DNA from: Paenibacillus melissococcoides
GTDB taxonomy: Bacteria; Bacillota; Bacilli; Paenibacillales; Paenibacillaceae
Direction: 5' to 3'
Assembly: GCA_944800085.1 (NCBI GenBank)
Contig: CALYLO010000005.1
Coordinates: 124,001-188,000 of the forward strand
DNA: 64,000 nt
The notes under the pieces are model-generated. The model ran no database searches, was not told where the DNA came from, and was given only the letters and a program-made list of their open reading frames with translations. The position numbers and the translations under genes were made by a program. Of this stretch, positions 33,913 through 43,234 are shown one piece after another (position 1 is the stretch's first letter; each line of letters begins with the position of its first letter).

Positions 33913-34449
33913 ATGAAAAAACTTGCGTTCGTATGTATGCTGGGAAGCGCTCTGCTCATCAGCGCCTGCGGCTCACAAGCGGCATCCGCCGAAGAAAAGG
34001 CGCCATCGGCCGATGTTAACATTATCAACGGCAAAGGCGAACAAATCGGAACGGCCAAGCTTGTCCAGATCGGAGACAAGGTGCAGATTACGCTCCAGGC
34101 CCACAGTCTGCCGCCAGGGCCCCATGGCTTTCACTTCCATGCGGCTGGCCGATGCGAAGGGCCGGATTTCAAGACCGCGGAAGCTCACTTCAATCCGAAG
34201 CACACGCACCACGGCTTCAATAATCCAAAAGGGTTCCATGCCGGCGATCTGCCGAACATCGAGGTCGGCGCAGACGGCAAGGTCCAGGTTACGCTCTCGA
34301 CGACCGCCGTTACGCTTGTGCAAGGCAAGCCCAACTCGCTTATTCGTCCGGGCGGCACATCCTTGATCATTCACGAGAAAGCGGATGATTATGTTACCGA
34401 TCCGGCCGGGGATTCGGGAGACCGCATCGCCTGCGGAGCCATTAATTAA
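33913..34449 (+). CDS. Cu/Zn superoxide dismutase lipoprotein
   Basis: 178 residues. A lipoprotein signal peptide ends in LLISACGS (lipidated Cys19). The SOD fold shows metal ligands HGFHFH, AEAHFNPKH, the zinc pair ending in FHAGD, and a further Cu His in SLIIHEKADDY. The disulfide Cys are in GRCEG and RIACG, with the guiding Arg in GDRIACG. Unlike B. subtilis YojM, which lacks a copper ligand, all Cu ligands seem present, so it is probably active against extracellular superoxide. ATG behind AAGGAGGTCACA. Confidence 0.92.
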   Translation: MKKLAFVCMLGSALLISACGSQAASAEEKAPSADVNIINGKGEQIGTAKLVQIGDKVQITLQAHSLPPGPHGFHFHAAGRCEGPDFKTAEAHFNPKHTHHGFNNPKGFHAGDLPNIEVGADGKVQVTLSTTAVTLVQGKPNSLIRPGGTSLIIHEKADDYVTDPAGDSGDRIACGAIN

Positions 34450-34475
34450 CGAACCCGCTTATCAGACAGACCACG

Positions 34476-34503
34476 AAGGCGCATCCTCAACGATGCGCCT
34501 TTC
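34476..34503 (+). terminator. Terminator of the SOD gene
   Basis: AAGGCGCATC / GATGCGCCTT perfect 10-bp stem, 6-nt loop, followed by TTC. Confidence 0.7.
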
Positions 34504-34538
34504 GTATCTGCCTGCCTCTCTTCTTTATCAGCCGCGAT

Positions 34539-35018
34539 TCAGAGCCTCAGCTTGCAACCTTGCAGATCCGCACTGATCCTCACGAAATCTCTGTTTTTCT
34601 TCAGGTGGCATACCACCTTGCCAGCCGTTCTTGCTTCCAGTCGCCGGGCATAAAACTGCCGCCCCCTCGCCTCCGCCTTCATCTCACGAAGCAGCTTGAG
34701 GTACGGCGCGGAATGGGGCGCGGGGAACCACGGAATAATTTCGGCATAGAGAAGCCGGCAATCGTTCGGACACAGCCGCGACTTCATCGAATAGGCGAAT
34801 GGATAAGCAGCAAGCTCGCTCCACAGCTTCTCCCATGAATTGCAAGTAATCGGATAATAGGCAAATTCGATCCACCCGTCCCGCGTCAAGGTCGTCTCCC
34901 CGTCATAGAACACGAATGCATCTCCGGGTTGAACAAGGCCGGAATACACTTTCGCCCATTCTTTTTCCCGCGACTGCTCCCGGCGAACGGCATGCCGCAT
35001 GTTTGCGAAGCCTTTCAT
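34539..35018 (-). CDS. Hypothetical protein
   Basis: 159 residues, soluble, rich in aromatic residues and basic (WIEFAYYPITCNSWEKLW; the C-terminus ends in DLQGCKLRL). ATG at 35018 is 6 bp behind GAGGGG. No family recognised. It is convergent with the SOD gene, and the region 35019-35349 upstream of it holds only the divergent promoters with a short CCCCG/CGGGG hairpin at 35295-35310. Confidence 0.6.
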   Translation of the reverse strand: MKGFANMRHAVRREQSREKEWAKVYSGLVQPGDAFVFYDGETTLTRDGWIEFAYYPITCNSWEKLWSELAAYPFAYSMKSRLCPNDCRLLYAEIIPWFPAPHSAPYLKLLREMKAEARGRQFYARRLEARTAGKVVCHLKKNRDFVRISADLQGCKLRL

Positions 35019-35349
35019 TGACATCCCCTCTGACTGTCGGATCCTTTTCCGCCAATATCCCTTTCCTACAGAGATAACAATTCAACGAACGCAAGCGGGA
35101 CATTGACGAACCAGAATTACGGCTCACGATATCGGGGTGCCGTCCGATGCGGCTTTCATCTTTAGAAAATCATTCAGAATTTCTTCAGAGGGATCTTAAC
35201 TCTATCGGATACGATAAGAGCATCAAGAAGAGGAGGAAGAGTGCGGCCGGACTCACTTCCCATTCTTTGAGCAGGGAATGCTTGCTTGGATGAACCCCGC
35301 TTGTTCGGGGAACCTTAGGATACATCAGACAGGTTAGGAAGGGATTGTT

Positions 35350-36000
35350 ATGAGAGAAAAGACAACTTTGACCCCATACAGGCCATTGCTCTGGATGCTC
35401 GCCATCCCCGTGCTGAACATTTTTTACGGAATTCAGAATCGGCCCGGGCCGCGCACGTACTCGCTGTCTACCGGCTGGGATGACCGCATTCCTTTCGTAC
35501 CGGCATTCATCATTCCCTATATCAGCTGGTATCCCTTTATCATTCTCACGCTGTTTTTTATGTTCCGCCGACGGCCCTCGGTCTATTATCGAACGCTGCT
35601 GGCGCTCTGTCTTGGACTTGTCCTTTGCTATTTGACCTACTTTTTCTTCCAGACCGTGGTAGCGCGTCCGGACGTTGAAGGCACGGGCTTGTTCGATACA
35701 ATGGTCAAAATCATCTATTGGACGGATAGGCCGTACAACTGCTTCCCCAGCATCCATGTCCTGACGAGCTGTCTTATGTACCGAAGCTCGTTTGTGTTCC
35801 GTCCGAGGACGCGCCATTTCGTCCGCTTCACCGCCGTGGTCATTATTTTGTCCACGCTGTTTGTGAAGCAGCATGTAATAGCCGATCTATTCGCCGGCTG
35901 GTTCGTCGCCGTCTTCACCTACTGGATGGCCGGGATCATCCTCGCCTCAGCGGCGAACTACCGGGAATTACTCAAGAAAAGGAGACAAGAGCCATCATGA
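35350..36000 (+). CDS. PAP2-family membrane phosphatase
   Basis: 216 residues with about six membrane helices. The catalytic motifs are NCFPSIHVLTS (His in the second PAP2 motif) and STLFVKQHVIADLFAG (third motif, nucleophile His). It probably dephosphorylates lipid phosphates (phosphatidic acid, PGP or undecaprenyl-PP-type substrates) at the membrane. ATG behind AGGAAGGG. Its stop overlaps the methyltransferase start (ATGA), making the first gene of a coupled three-gene operon. Confidence 0.88.
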   Translation: MREKTTLTPYRPLLWMLAIPVLNIFYGIQNRPGPRTYSLSTGWDDRIPFVPAFIIPYISWYPFIILTLFFMFRRRPSVYYRTLLALCLGLVLCYLTYFFFQTVVARPDVEGTGLFDTMVKIIYWTDRPYNCFPSIHVLTSCLMYRSSFVFRPRTRHFVRFTAVVIILSTLFVKQHVIADLFAGWFVAVFTYWMAGIILASAANYRELLKKRRQEPS

Positions 36001-36569
36001 TACACGAAAAACAGTTATTTTTGCAAAAATTCATTCATCAGCCAAAGCAAATCGGCAGCATTATTCCCAGCTCAACGCTGCTCGCGCGCACCATGACCGA
36101 TGCCGTTCCGTGGGAGCAGGTGCGGTATGCGGCGGAGCTCGGCGCCGGCACGGGGGCCATTACGGATCGTATCCGGCAGGTTGCGGCTCCTTCTGCGAAG
36201 GTGTTTTTATTCGAGCAGGATCAGAGTATGCGCGAGCTGCTGGCCAGCAACTATCCCGCTTTTTTATGCTATCCGAGCGCGGAAGAGATACTGCCGCTCA
36301 TCGGCAAGCATGGCGTCACTCATCTGGACTGCATTTTGAGCGGCCTGCCCTTCTTCAATTTCCCGCAGACGATGCGCGATCAGATCCTCGGCCAGATCGA
36401 AGCCTCGCTCGCTGCCGGAGGATGGTTCGTCGCCTTTCAATACTCGCTTCAGATGAAAAAGCAGCTCTCTGCGCGCTTCGAGATCGAAGATATGAAGCTC
36501 GTTCTGCTCAACCTGCCGCCTGCCTTTGTATACGTGTGCCGAGCCAAGGGAAATCTCCATGAATGCTGA
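35997..36569 (+). CDS. SAM-dependent methyltransferase, phospholipid-type
   Basis: 190 residues. The SAM site is AAELGAGTGAITDRI, followed by acidic VFLFEQDQSM. The N-terminus (FLQKFIHQPKQIGSIIPSS) and the short helix-strand ending resemble PmtA-like phosphatidylethanolamine N-methyltransferases and the KsgA superfamily. A lipid substrate fits its position between a PAP2 phosphatase and a DedA protein, but this is inference. Overlaps both neighbours. Confidence 0.75.
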   Translation: MIHEKQLFLQKFIHQPKQIGSIIPSSTLLARTMTDAVPWEQVRYAAELGAGTGAITDRIRQVAAPSAKVFLFEQDQSMRELLASNYPAFLCYPSAEEILPLIGKHGVTHLDCILSGLPFFNFPQTMRDQILGQIEASLAAGGWFVAFQYSLQMKKQLSARFEIEDMKLVLLNLPPAFVYVCRAKGNLHEC

Positions 36570-37170
36570 TCTTCTGCTGCATTGGATCGGGCACTTCGGC
36601 TATACCGCCTTGTTCTTCGCGCTATGGCTCGGCATCGTCGGAATGCCGATTCCCGACGAAGTGATCGTCATGACGGGCGGAGCCGTCTCGGGAATGAATA
36701 TTCTTCTCCCGCTGCCCGCCTTCGTCCTGACCTATCTCGGCGTCGTGTCCGGCTTGTCGGTTGGATTCATGATCGGGAGAGGCATCGGCGTCCCGATTCT
36801 GGAGCGGCTGCGGCGCAGAAGCCGGTTGGAGCGTTATCTTGAGGTATCCGAGAGCTTGATGCGGAAATACGGCAGCCTCGCGATCTGCCTCAGTTATTTT
36901 CTTCCCGTCGTCCGGCATATCGTCCCGTACCTGGTCGGCGTGAACAGGATGACATACAAGCGTTACGCCCTGTATGCCTATTCGGCCGGCTTCGTATGGA
37001 CCTTGCTGTTCTTCAGCATGGGGCGGGCATTGGGGAGCCGGGTGGAAGCCATCGGAGAACTGCTGTACCGATACGGCCTCTATGCCGCGGCTTTGATCAT
37101 CATTGCAGGGGGCGCGTATTGGGTCGTGAGGCAGTCCCGGAACAAGAGGTTGAGTGAGCCAGGCGGTTAA
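36559..37170 (+). CDS. DedA-family membrane protein
   Basis: 203 residues with four to five helices. SNARE-associated/DedA hallmarks: GIVGMPIPDEVIVMTGGAVSG-type segment at the first hairpin (residues 24-44), GFMIGRGIGVPIL, and FLPVVRHIVPYLVGVNRM. DedA proteins recycle undecaprenyl phosphate or flip phospholipids. ATG at 36559 lies inside the methyltransferase gene (11-bp overlap) behind AAGGGA. Last gene of the operon. Confidence 0.9.
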   Translation: MNADLLLHWIGHFGYTALFFALWLGIVGMPIPDEVIVMTGGAVSGMNILLPLPAFVLTYLGVVSGLSVGFMIGRGIGVPILERLRRRSRLERYLEVSESLMRKYGSLAICLSYFLPVVRHIVPYLVGVNRMTYKRYALYAYSAGFVWTLLFFSMGRALGSRVEAIGELLYRYGLYAAALIIIAGGAYWVVRQSRNKRLSEPGG

Positions 37171-37242
37171 AGGCTAGTGTGAGGAGCCGAACGAGAGGCG
37201 CCCGGGGTCCGCTAAAAAGCGCGTCTCGACTCGCGGCTGCAT

Positions 37243-37890
37243 TCAGAGGCCAAGGCATCGGTTGATGGCCTTGTCGAAATGCTCCATCGTCTCCGTGCTT
37301 CGGCGGCAATACCGGCTGGTCCGATCGTCCGTGCCATGATGACGAATGACGGCAACGATTCCGCGAACTATCCAAGGTGAATCTGTTCCCGCAAACGAAC
37401 CAGATCAAGCGGTTTGGCGTTCTCTTCATATCCTCGGCAGAAGTCTTCCAACCGGGTGACCGTCTCCTCTTCGCTCGCACTGCCCGCAGCCGTCGACACA
37501 AGCGCCGCAGCAGCGTAGAAATGGCGGTCGCCCAACCGCACCTCGCCGAAATCGATGATATCGATTCGTCCCTTCCGCAGAAGCAGGTTCCATGCGCCCA
37601 GATCGCCATGGATATAATCGGTAATCTTCCCGGCATAGCCGAGACACCGCTCCACCGGCTCCTCAAGCTGCCGAATGAGAGCGCCGCCGATATGCGATGC
37701 GGACATCTCTTCCCACATTCGTCCCAAATCAAAGCGATCTCTCTGCCCGGCCAGCTTCCCGGCGTCTGTCATGAGGTCGTACCTTGGACACCGATTCGAT
37801 CCGTCCCAACGTCCGATCTCATAGTTGTCGGCAAGACGCCCGATCCGGGAATCATATGGATTGCACACCTCCTGATAGGGAATGCAGCCG
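37243..37890 (-). pseudogene. Aminoglycoside phosphotransferase-family gene, truncated
   Basis: The C-lobe of an APH/choline-kinase-like enzyme is clear: DYIHGDLGAWNLLL (catalytic loop) and IDIIDFGEVRLGD (Mg-binding DFG-like). The N-lobe with the ATP loop is missing, and no good start codon exists. Near 37375 a one-base loss breaks the frame after REQIHLG; the true end (RCLGL, stop at 37243) is in the next frame. An intact member would be about 300 residues. Dead by both truncation and frameshift. Confidence 0.72.
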
Positions 37891-37957
37891 CTTCGGTTAT
37901 GCCGGCGGCAAAATGGAAATATTGAAGACAATATCAAGAAAATAGAAAGGAGACAGT

Positions 37958-38437
37958 ATGGAAGCGGAACAAATCAGATCGGATTCATCCCAACCCCTCT
38001 TTTCTGCTTCGAGACGAAATGTCTGGTCGGGCATCCTGTTCGGTCTCGGGCTGGTCGGTTTTTTGGATGACACGGTCTTTCATCAATTATTGCATTGGCA
38101 CCATTTCTATGACAAGTCCACGACCGGCATCGGGTTAATGTCGGATGGCCTGTTCCATGCCTTCAGTTGGTTCGCTACGATCGGGAGCTCGTTCATGCTG
38201 GTCGCTCTGCACCGGCAAAGAGCTTGGCAGGCAGGCTTGTGGTGGGGCGGCGTGCTGCTGGGCGGCGGCGCATTCCAACTATACGACGGAATCATCCAAC
38301 ACAAGCTGATGAGCCTTCACCAGATTCGGTACGTAGACAATGTATATATCTATGACTGGATCTGGAATATCATTGCGGCAGCCATGATCATCGCCGGCAT
38401 CATTCTCCTTAAGCGAGCGCGCCGGACATCAGAATAG
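37958..38437 (+). CDS. DUF2243 membrane protein
   Basis: 159 residues, four helices. SGILFGLGLVGFLDDTVFHQ and LLGGGAFQLYDGIIQHKLMS are typical of DUF2243. Function unknown, but the family often sits beside CtaG-like cytochrome oxidase assembly genes, as here (15-bp gap to the next gene). ATG behind AAAGGAGACAGT. Confidence 0.88.
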   Translation: MEAEQIRSDSSQPLFSASRRNVWSGILFGLGLVGFLDDTVFHQLLHWHHFYDKSTTGIGLMSDGLFHAFSWFATIGSSFMLVALHRQRAWQAGLWWGGVLLGGGAFQLYDGIIQHKLMSLHQIRYVDNVYIYDWIWNIIAAAMIIAGIILLKRARRTSE

Positions 38438-38452
38438 GAAGGATGGTTTCGA

Positions 38453-39250
38453 TTGCCTTCTCATCATCATCTTGACAGCGGCTGGACGCTTGAACTGTGG
38501 GCGGCCGGCTTGTGGGCGCTCCTGGCGTTGCTGTACAGTGCGGCTGCGGTCGTATCCGGCCACAAGCATAAGCCTTGGCCGCTGTATCGTCATCAATGCT
38601 GGCATGCCGGACTCGCCTGCGCGGCTGCAGCGGTCGCCGGACCGATCGCCGAACGCGCCCATGACGATTTCACGGCGCATATGATCGGCCATTTGCTGCT
38701 GGGCATGCTGGCCCCGCTCCTGATCGCGCTCGCCTCCCCGATGCGGCTTCTCCTGAGAACGCTGCCTGTCGCCTATTCGCGCCGGATTTCCGGTATCCTG
38801 AAGACCCGCTTCATCCGACTGCTGCATGATCCGGTGGTCGCCGCCGTGCTCAATGTGGGAGGATTATGGGCGCTCTATACGACAGACATGTACTCATGGA
38901 TGCAGCACAATGTCATCGTGCATGCCCTCGTTCACCTTCATCTTTTTCTCGCCGGGTACCTGTTCACCGTATCCATCGTCTATATCGATCCGATGCCGTA
39001 CCGGACAAGCTTCATGTACCGCGCGATCGTGCTGGTGACCGCGATGGGCGGGCATGCCGTCTTGTCCAAGTATATGTATGCCCGTCCGCCTGCAGGCGTG
39101 CCCGCGGCGCAAGCCGAGGCAGGCAGCATGCTGATGTACTACGGCGGCGACGTGATCGAGATTATGCTCGTGTCGCTGTTCTGCTGGCAATGGTTCAAGG
39201 CATCCCGCCCCCGGATGCTGGTCCCCGAACATATCCTGTATCGGAAATAA
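38453..39250 (+). CDS. CtaG-type cytochrome c oxidase assembly protein (caa3)
   Basis: 265 residues with about seven helices. Diagnostic motifs: DFTAHMIGHLLLGMLAPLL, HALVHLHLFLAGYLF with conserved His, and LMYYGGDVIEIMLV. CtaG of this type is needed for caa3 oxidase maturation, perhaps copper delivery; alternative copper-import roles exist. A TTG start at 38453 lies 10 bp behind AGGAAGG; the nearby ATG at 38443 leads to an early stop. Operon with the DUF2243 gene. Confidence 0.88.
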   Translation: MPSHHHLDSGWTLELWAAGLWALLALLYSAAAVVSGHKHKPWPLYRHQCWHAGLACAAAAVAGPIAERAHDDFTAHMIGHLLLGMLAPLLIALASPMRLLLRTLPVAYSRRISGILKTRFIRLLHDPVVAAVLNVGGLWALYTTDMYSWMQHNVIVHALVHLHLFLAGYLFTVSIVYIDPMPYRTSFMYRAIVLVTAMGGHAVLSKYMYARPPAGVPAAQAEAGSMLMYYGGDVIEIMLVSLFCWQWFKASRPRMLVPEHILYRK

Positions 39251-39320
39251 CCTCCAATGGACAACAACCGCTTCTAACCGTATGATAGAAACAAATGTTC
39301 CCGTGGAAAGGAGTGCTGTC

Positions 39321-42300
39321 ATGGAAAAGCTGGGGACAAGCTTCGTACACCTTCATGTTCATACGGAATACAGCCTGATGGAAGCGACCTGCCGCCTGGA
39401 AGATTTGCTGCAGCGGGCGGCGGCGTGGAAGATGAATGCGCTGGCCATCACCGATAAAGGCGGAGTCAACGGGATGATTCCCTTTTGCCGGCTGGCGGCG
39501 GAATACGGCATTCATCCGATTGTCGGCTGTGAATTGCAGGTCGGCGATTCGGAAGACACACTCATTTTATTGGCCGCCACCCATCGCGGTTACGAGCATA
39601 TCGTCGAGCAATTGAACGGCACTCCTTTCCATCCCCCGGCCTTTCATGGCGATATTATTGCGCTGAGCGGCGGCAGAACCGGAAGCATCCACCGCCTGCT
39701 CGCGAGCGGACGGGCGGATGAAGCTGCCAAGCAAGCTCTTCAATATATACAGTGGTTCGGCCACGGAAATTTCTTTCTGGAGGCACAGCATCACGGCCTG
39801 GCGGACGACGATGCGGCGCTCGCGCGGACCGTTATTCTGGCCCGGGACATGAAGCTTCCCTTAGCGGCCACCCATGACGTGCATTACCTTGATCCCGAAG
39901 ACGCTCCTTTGCTTCACATGATCCGGGAGCGAAAAAAACAACCGAATCCGGCTGCCCCTGATACCGCCGGACCGTTTTATCTCCCTTCCCCCCTTGAAAT
40001 GAAGGCGAAATTCAGCCATCTGCCGGAGGCTATAGCCAATACGGCGCGAATCGCGGAGCGGTGCCGGTTCCAGCCTGAGCTTGGAACGAACCGGATGCCA
40101 GCCTTCCGCATGCCACAAATGCGGAGCGTGGAAAGCCCTTCATGCTCTCGATCCGGTGCGGAAGAGAACGAATCCGGGAAGCTGCCGCAAAGCTCGGATG
40201 AAGCGCTGCGCCAATTATGCCTGCAAGGAATGCGGAAGCGGTTCGGTTCATCTGGCACAGCACTCGATCATCCGGTTGGTACTCATGCGCCTGAGCTTGA
40301 GCGAATGGACCAAGAGCTGGAGATCATTAAGGCGCGAGGGCTCTCCGACTATTTCCTGATCGTATGGGATATCGTACGGTATGCGCGGAGCCGGAACATT
40401 CCCGTAGGCCCGGGAAGAGGCTCGGCCGCCGGAAGCCTGGTGGCGTATCTGCTTGGCATCACCGAGGTGAATCCGCTCCTTCACGGTCTATCCTTTGAAC
40501 GATTTTTGAGTCCGGATCGGGCCGATTTGCCGGATATCGACATCGACGTCTGTCAGAGAAGGCGCCACGAGCTGCTGCAATATTTGAAGGACAAATATGG
40601 GGAAGATCAAATTGCGCATCTCGGCGTATTGAACACGTTCGGCGCGCGCGGGGCGGTCCGCGAAGCGGGGACTTATTTGAACTTGCCCAAAAAACAAATC
40701 GATGTGCTGGCCAAGCTGCTCCCCTCTTTTACCGGGAGAGGCGGCATCCGCCACAGTCTGGAGACCCTGCCGGAGCTGTCCAAGCTTCCGGCAGGCAAAG
40801 AGCCGTTCAAATCGCTGTTCCAGCTTGCCGAACGGCTGGAAGGACTTCCGCACCAGCATTCCGCTCACCCGTCGGGAATTATACTCGGGGATGAACAATT
40901 GGCCCGAACCATTCCTTTGCAGCGGCGTCCGAACGGTGAACCGATGACTCCTTTTACGAAGGAAGATATCAAAGCGCTGGGCTTATTGAAAATCGATCTC
41001 CTCGGTCTGCGCAACCTGACGCTCATTCACGATACGCTCGCTTCCATTCATGAACGAACAGGCGAACAAATCGATTTGAGCGTTATCCCGCTTGACGATC
41101 CGGCTGCATTCGAGACTATCGGCAGCGGCAATACATTGGGCTGCTTTCAGCTTGAAAGCATGGGAATCCGCCGCTTGCTTCGCCGCATGCAGCCTCACAG
41201 CATCAGCCATTTAGCCGATCTGCTCGCATTGTACCGGCCTGGCGCCTGGAATGAGGGAATCGTTGATACGTATTTGCGGCGGCATCGGGGCGAAGAGAAA
41301 TACAAGCTGCCGCTCCCTGAATTGGAGCCCGTTCTTGGGCCGACTTACGGCCTGATCTTGTATCAGGAGCAAGTGATGGCCATTGCGCAAGCGGTAACGG
41401 GCTGCTCCATGGGAGAAGCCGACTCGCTCCGGCGCGCCCTTTCCGCCAAATCAGTCGAAGCACTGTCCCGCCATCAGCAGCGGTTCCTCCAGGAAGCGGC
41501 AGCACGAGGCGTAACAGACAAGGAAGCTCTAGGCGTCTTCGACTTTTTGGTGCGGTTTTCCGGGTATAGCTTCAATAAAGCTCATAGCGTATCCTATGCT
41601 TATCTGGCCTACTGGACCGTTTATTTAAAAACGCATTTTCCGAAAGATTATATGGCCTCTTTATTGAGCATGGAGGGCGGGTATTACGACAAAAAAGTAT
41701 ATTTGCGCGAGATCTCCAAAATGGGCCTTTCCCTGCTTGGACCCGATATTAACCGGAGCGGGCTCGGGTTCCATGCGGAAGAGGAAGGAATACGCTGCGG
41801 ACTTGATGCCGTTCACGGCTCGGGGCCGGAATCGGTAATCGCGCTGCTTCGTTCCCGCCACCGAAGCGGGGAATTCCGCACGTTTCCCGAATGGGTGGAG
41901 CGGATGAGAGCAAGCCGGATCAAAAGACCGGTTCTCGAAGCCTGGATCGCCGCGGGCGCCTGCGATCGTTTTGGCCTTCACCGCAGGGAGATGATCGCCG
42001 ATGTGCATGAAGTCCCGCAAGCTTCCGGCATCAACGATGCAGCCGCAGCGATTCCCGATTTTACCCAAGCGGAAAAAAGAAAGATGGAAAAAGCGCTGCT
42101 TGGCTTTTCCTTGCAGCCATCTGCATCGAGAAAATGGCATGAGTTTGTAAAGCGCTTCAATATTGTTCCAATCCGGGCGCTGTCCGAATACGGCGATAAC
42201 GCGCGTGTCCGCATCTGCGGAACCGTCATCCACAGTCGGCGGTATCCGACCCAATCCGGCGAATACGTGCTTATGCTCGTCCTTCAGGATGACACGGATA

Positions 42301-42446
42301 TGATCGAGGTCGTGCTCTATCCGACAACATACAAGTCTTTTTTATACGAATTGAATCCGAAGGGCATATTATTGGAAGGCGATGTCCGGAAGCAAAACGG
42401 ACAGGCGCGCGTCGTGGCGGACAAAATCAAGGCGCTTGGAGGATAA
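39321..42446 (+). CDS. dnaE: DNA polymerase III alpha subunit, DnaE type
   Basis: 1041 residues. The N-terminal PHP domain starts HLHVHTEYSLMEA. The polymerase palm has GPGRGSAAGSLVAYLLGI and the catalytic PDIDIDVCQRRR. Fingers and tandem HhH contain ALGLLKIDLLGLRNLTLI and GYSFNKAHSVSYA. The C-terminal OB fold is short and there is no long tau-binding tail, so it is slightly smaller than typical B. subtilis DnaE (about 1115). Being coupled to DUF72 and uracil-DNA glycosylase genes, it may be an accessory repair polymerase and not the only dnaE. ATG at 39321 behind AAAGGAG. Confidence 0.92.
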   Translation: MEKLGTSFVHLHVHTEYSLMEATCRLEDLLQRAAAWKMNALAITDKGGVNGMIPFCRLAAEYGIHPIVGCELQVGDSEDTLILLAATHRGYEHIVEQLNGTPFHPPAFHGDIIALSGGRTGSIHRLLASGRADEAAKQALQYIQWFGHGNFFLEAQHHGLADDDAALARTVILARDMKLPLAATHDVHYLDPEDAPLLHMIRERKKQPNPAAPDTAGPFYLPSPLEMKAKFSHLPEAIANTARIAERCRFQPELGTNRMPAFRMPQMRSVESPSCSRSGAEENESGKLPQSSDEALRQLCLQGMRKRFGSSGTALDHPVGTHAPELERMDQELEIIKARGLSDYFLIVWDIVRYARSRNIPVGPGRGSAAGSLVAYLLGITEVNPLLHGLSFERFLSPDRADLPDIDIDVCQRRRHELLQYLKDKYGEDQIAHLGVLNTFGARGAVREAGTYLNLPKKQIDVLAKLLPSFTGRGGIRHSLETLPELSKLPAGKEPFKSLFQLAERLEGLPHQHSAHPSGIILGDEQLARTIPLQRRPNGEPMTPFTKEDIKALGLLKIDLLGLRNLTLIHDTLASIHERTGEQIDLSVIPLDDPAAFETIGSGNTLGCFQLESMGIRRLLRRMQPHSISHLADLLALYRPGAWNEGIVDTYLRRHRGEEKYKLPLPELEPVLGPTYGLILYQEQVMAIAQAVTGCSMGEADSLRRALSAKSVEALSRHQQRFLQEAAARGVTDKEALGVFDFLVRFSGYSFNKAHSVSYAYLAYWTVYLKTHFPKDYMASLLSMEGGYYDKKVYLREISKMGLSLLGPDINRSGLGFHAEEEGIRCGLDAVHGSGPESVIALLRSRHRSGEFRTFPEWVERMRASRIKRPVLEAWIAAGACDRFGLHRREMIADVHEVPQASGINDAAAAIPDFTQAEKRKMEKALLGFSLQPSASRKWHEFVKRFNIVPIRALSEYGDNARVRICGTVIHSRRYPTQSGEYVLMLVLQDDTDMIEVVLYPTTYKSFLYELNPKGILLEGDVRKQNGQARVVADKIKALGG

Positions 42447-42448
42447 TT

Positions 42449-43234
42449 ATGCTGCTCATCGGAACGGCTGGCTACAGCTATGAAGATTGGAACGGGGTCT
42501 ATTACCCGGAAGGCTTGGACAAAAAGGAACGGCTCTCTTTTTACGCGCGGGAGTTTCCGTTTACCGAGGTGAACTCATCGTTTTACGCAATGCCCAACCG
42601 GTTTATGCTCTACCATATGCGGGAGAAAACGCCCGAGCACTTCCAGTTCGTTATCAAGGCATACCGCGGAATGACACATAAACGGGAGGATAACGAACAA
42701 CATTTTCACGATTTTAAGGAAGCGTTGAAGCCATTAATCGAGGTTGGCAAGCTGGGCTGCGTGCTGGCTCAGTTTCCTACCAGCTTCCGGAACCGGGATG
42801 AGAACCGGGATTATTTGAAGGAATTCAAGGAAATGATGGGCGATATTCCGGTCGTGATCGAGTTTCGGCATGAAGAATGGATCGACGAACGGATCTTCGA
42901 TCTGCTGGAGGAAGAGCAATTGGGCTATGTGTGCGTGGACGAGCCGCAGTTCAAAACGCTCGTTCCGCCGATCATCAGGGCGACTGGCCCAATCGGTTAT
43001 ATCCGGTTCCACGGACGGAATTATAAAAAATGGTGGCATCACAAGGAGACGCATGAACGGTACGACTATTTGTACAACGAGAACGAACTTGCGGATTGGG
43101 TTCCGAATATTCGCAAGCTTGCCGAGAGAACGGAAAAGACATTCGTCAGCATGAACAACCATTACCGGGCGCAGGCGGTCATCAACGGACGGATGCTGCG
43201 CGAGATGCTGAAGGAGGAGGTCGTTCCCACATGA
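42449..43234 (+). CDS. DUF72 (YecE-like) protein
   Basis: 261 residues, a TIM-barrel-like DUF72. Hallmarks are the start IGTAGYSYEDWNGVYYPEG, EVNSSFYAMP, and IRFHGRNYKKWW with the W-rich stretch, and near the C-terminus FVSMNNHYRAQAV. Biochemical function is not established; a nuclease or repair link has been proposed from phosphoesterase-like shape and neighbours. The gap to dnaE is 2 bp, and GGAGG overlaps the dnaE end. Overlaps the next gene by ATGA. Confidence 0.92.
   Translation: MLLIGTAGYSYEDWNGVYYPEGLDKKERLSFYAREFPFTEVNSSFYAMPNRFMLYHMREKTPEHFQFVIKAYRGMTHKREDNEQHFHDFKEALKPLIEVGKLGCVLAQFPTSFRNRDENRDYLKEFKEMMGDIPVVIEFRHEEWIDERIFDLLEEEQLGYVCVDEPQFKTLVPPIIRATGPIGYIRFHGRNYKKWWHHKETHERYDYLYNENELADWVPNIRKLAERTEKTFVSMNNHYRAQAVINGRMLREMLKEEVVPT

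Noticed and set aside
35230..35340. Structured leader upstream of the PAP2 operon
   Set aside because: Only a 5-bp CCCCG/CGGGG hairpin is visible, with no match to any riboswitch class I know.
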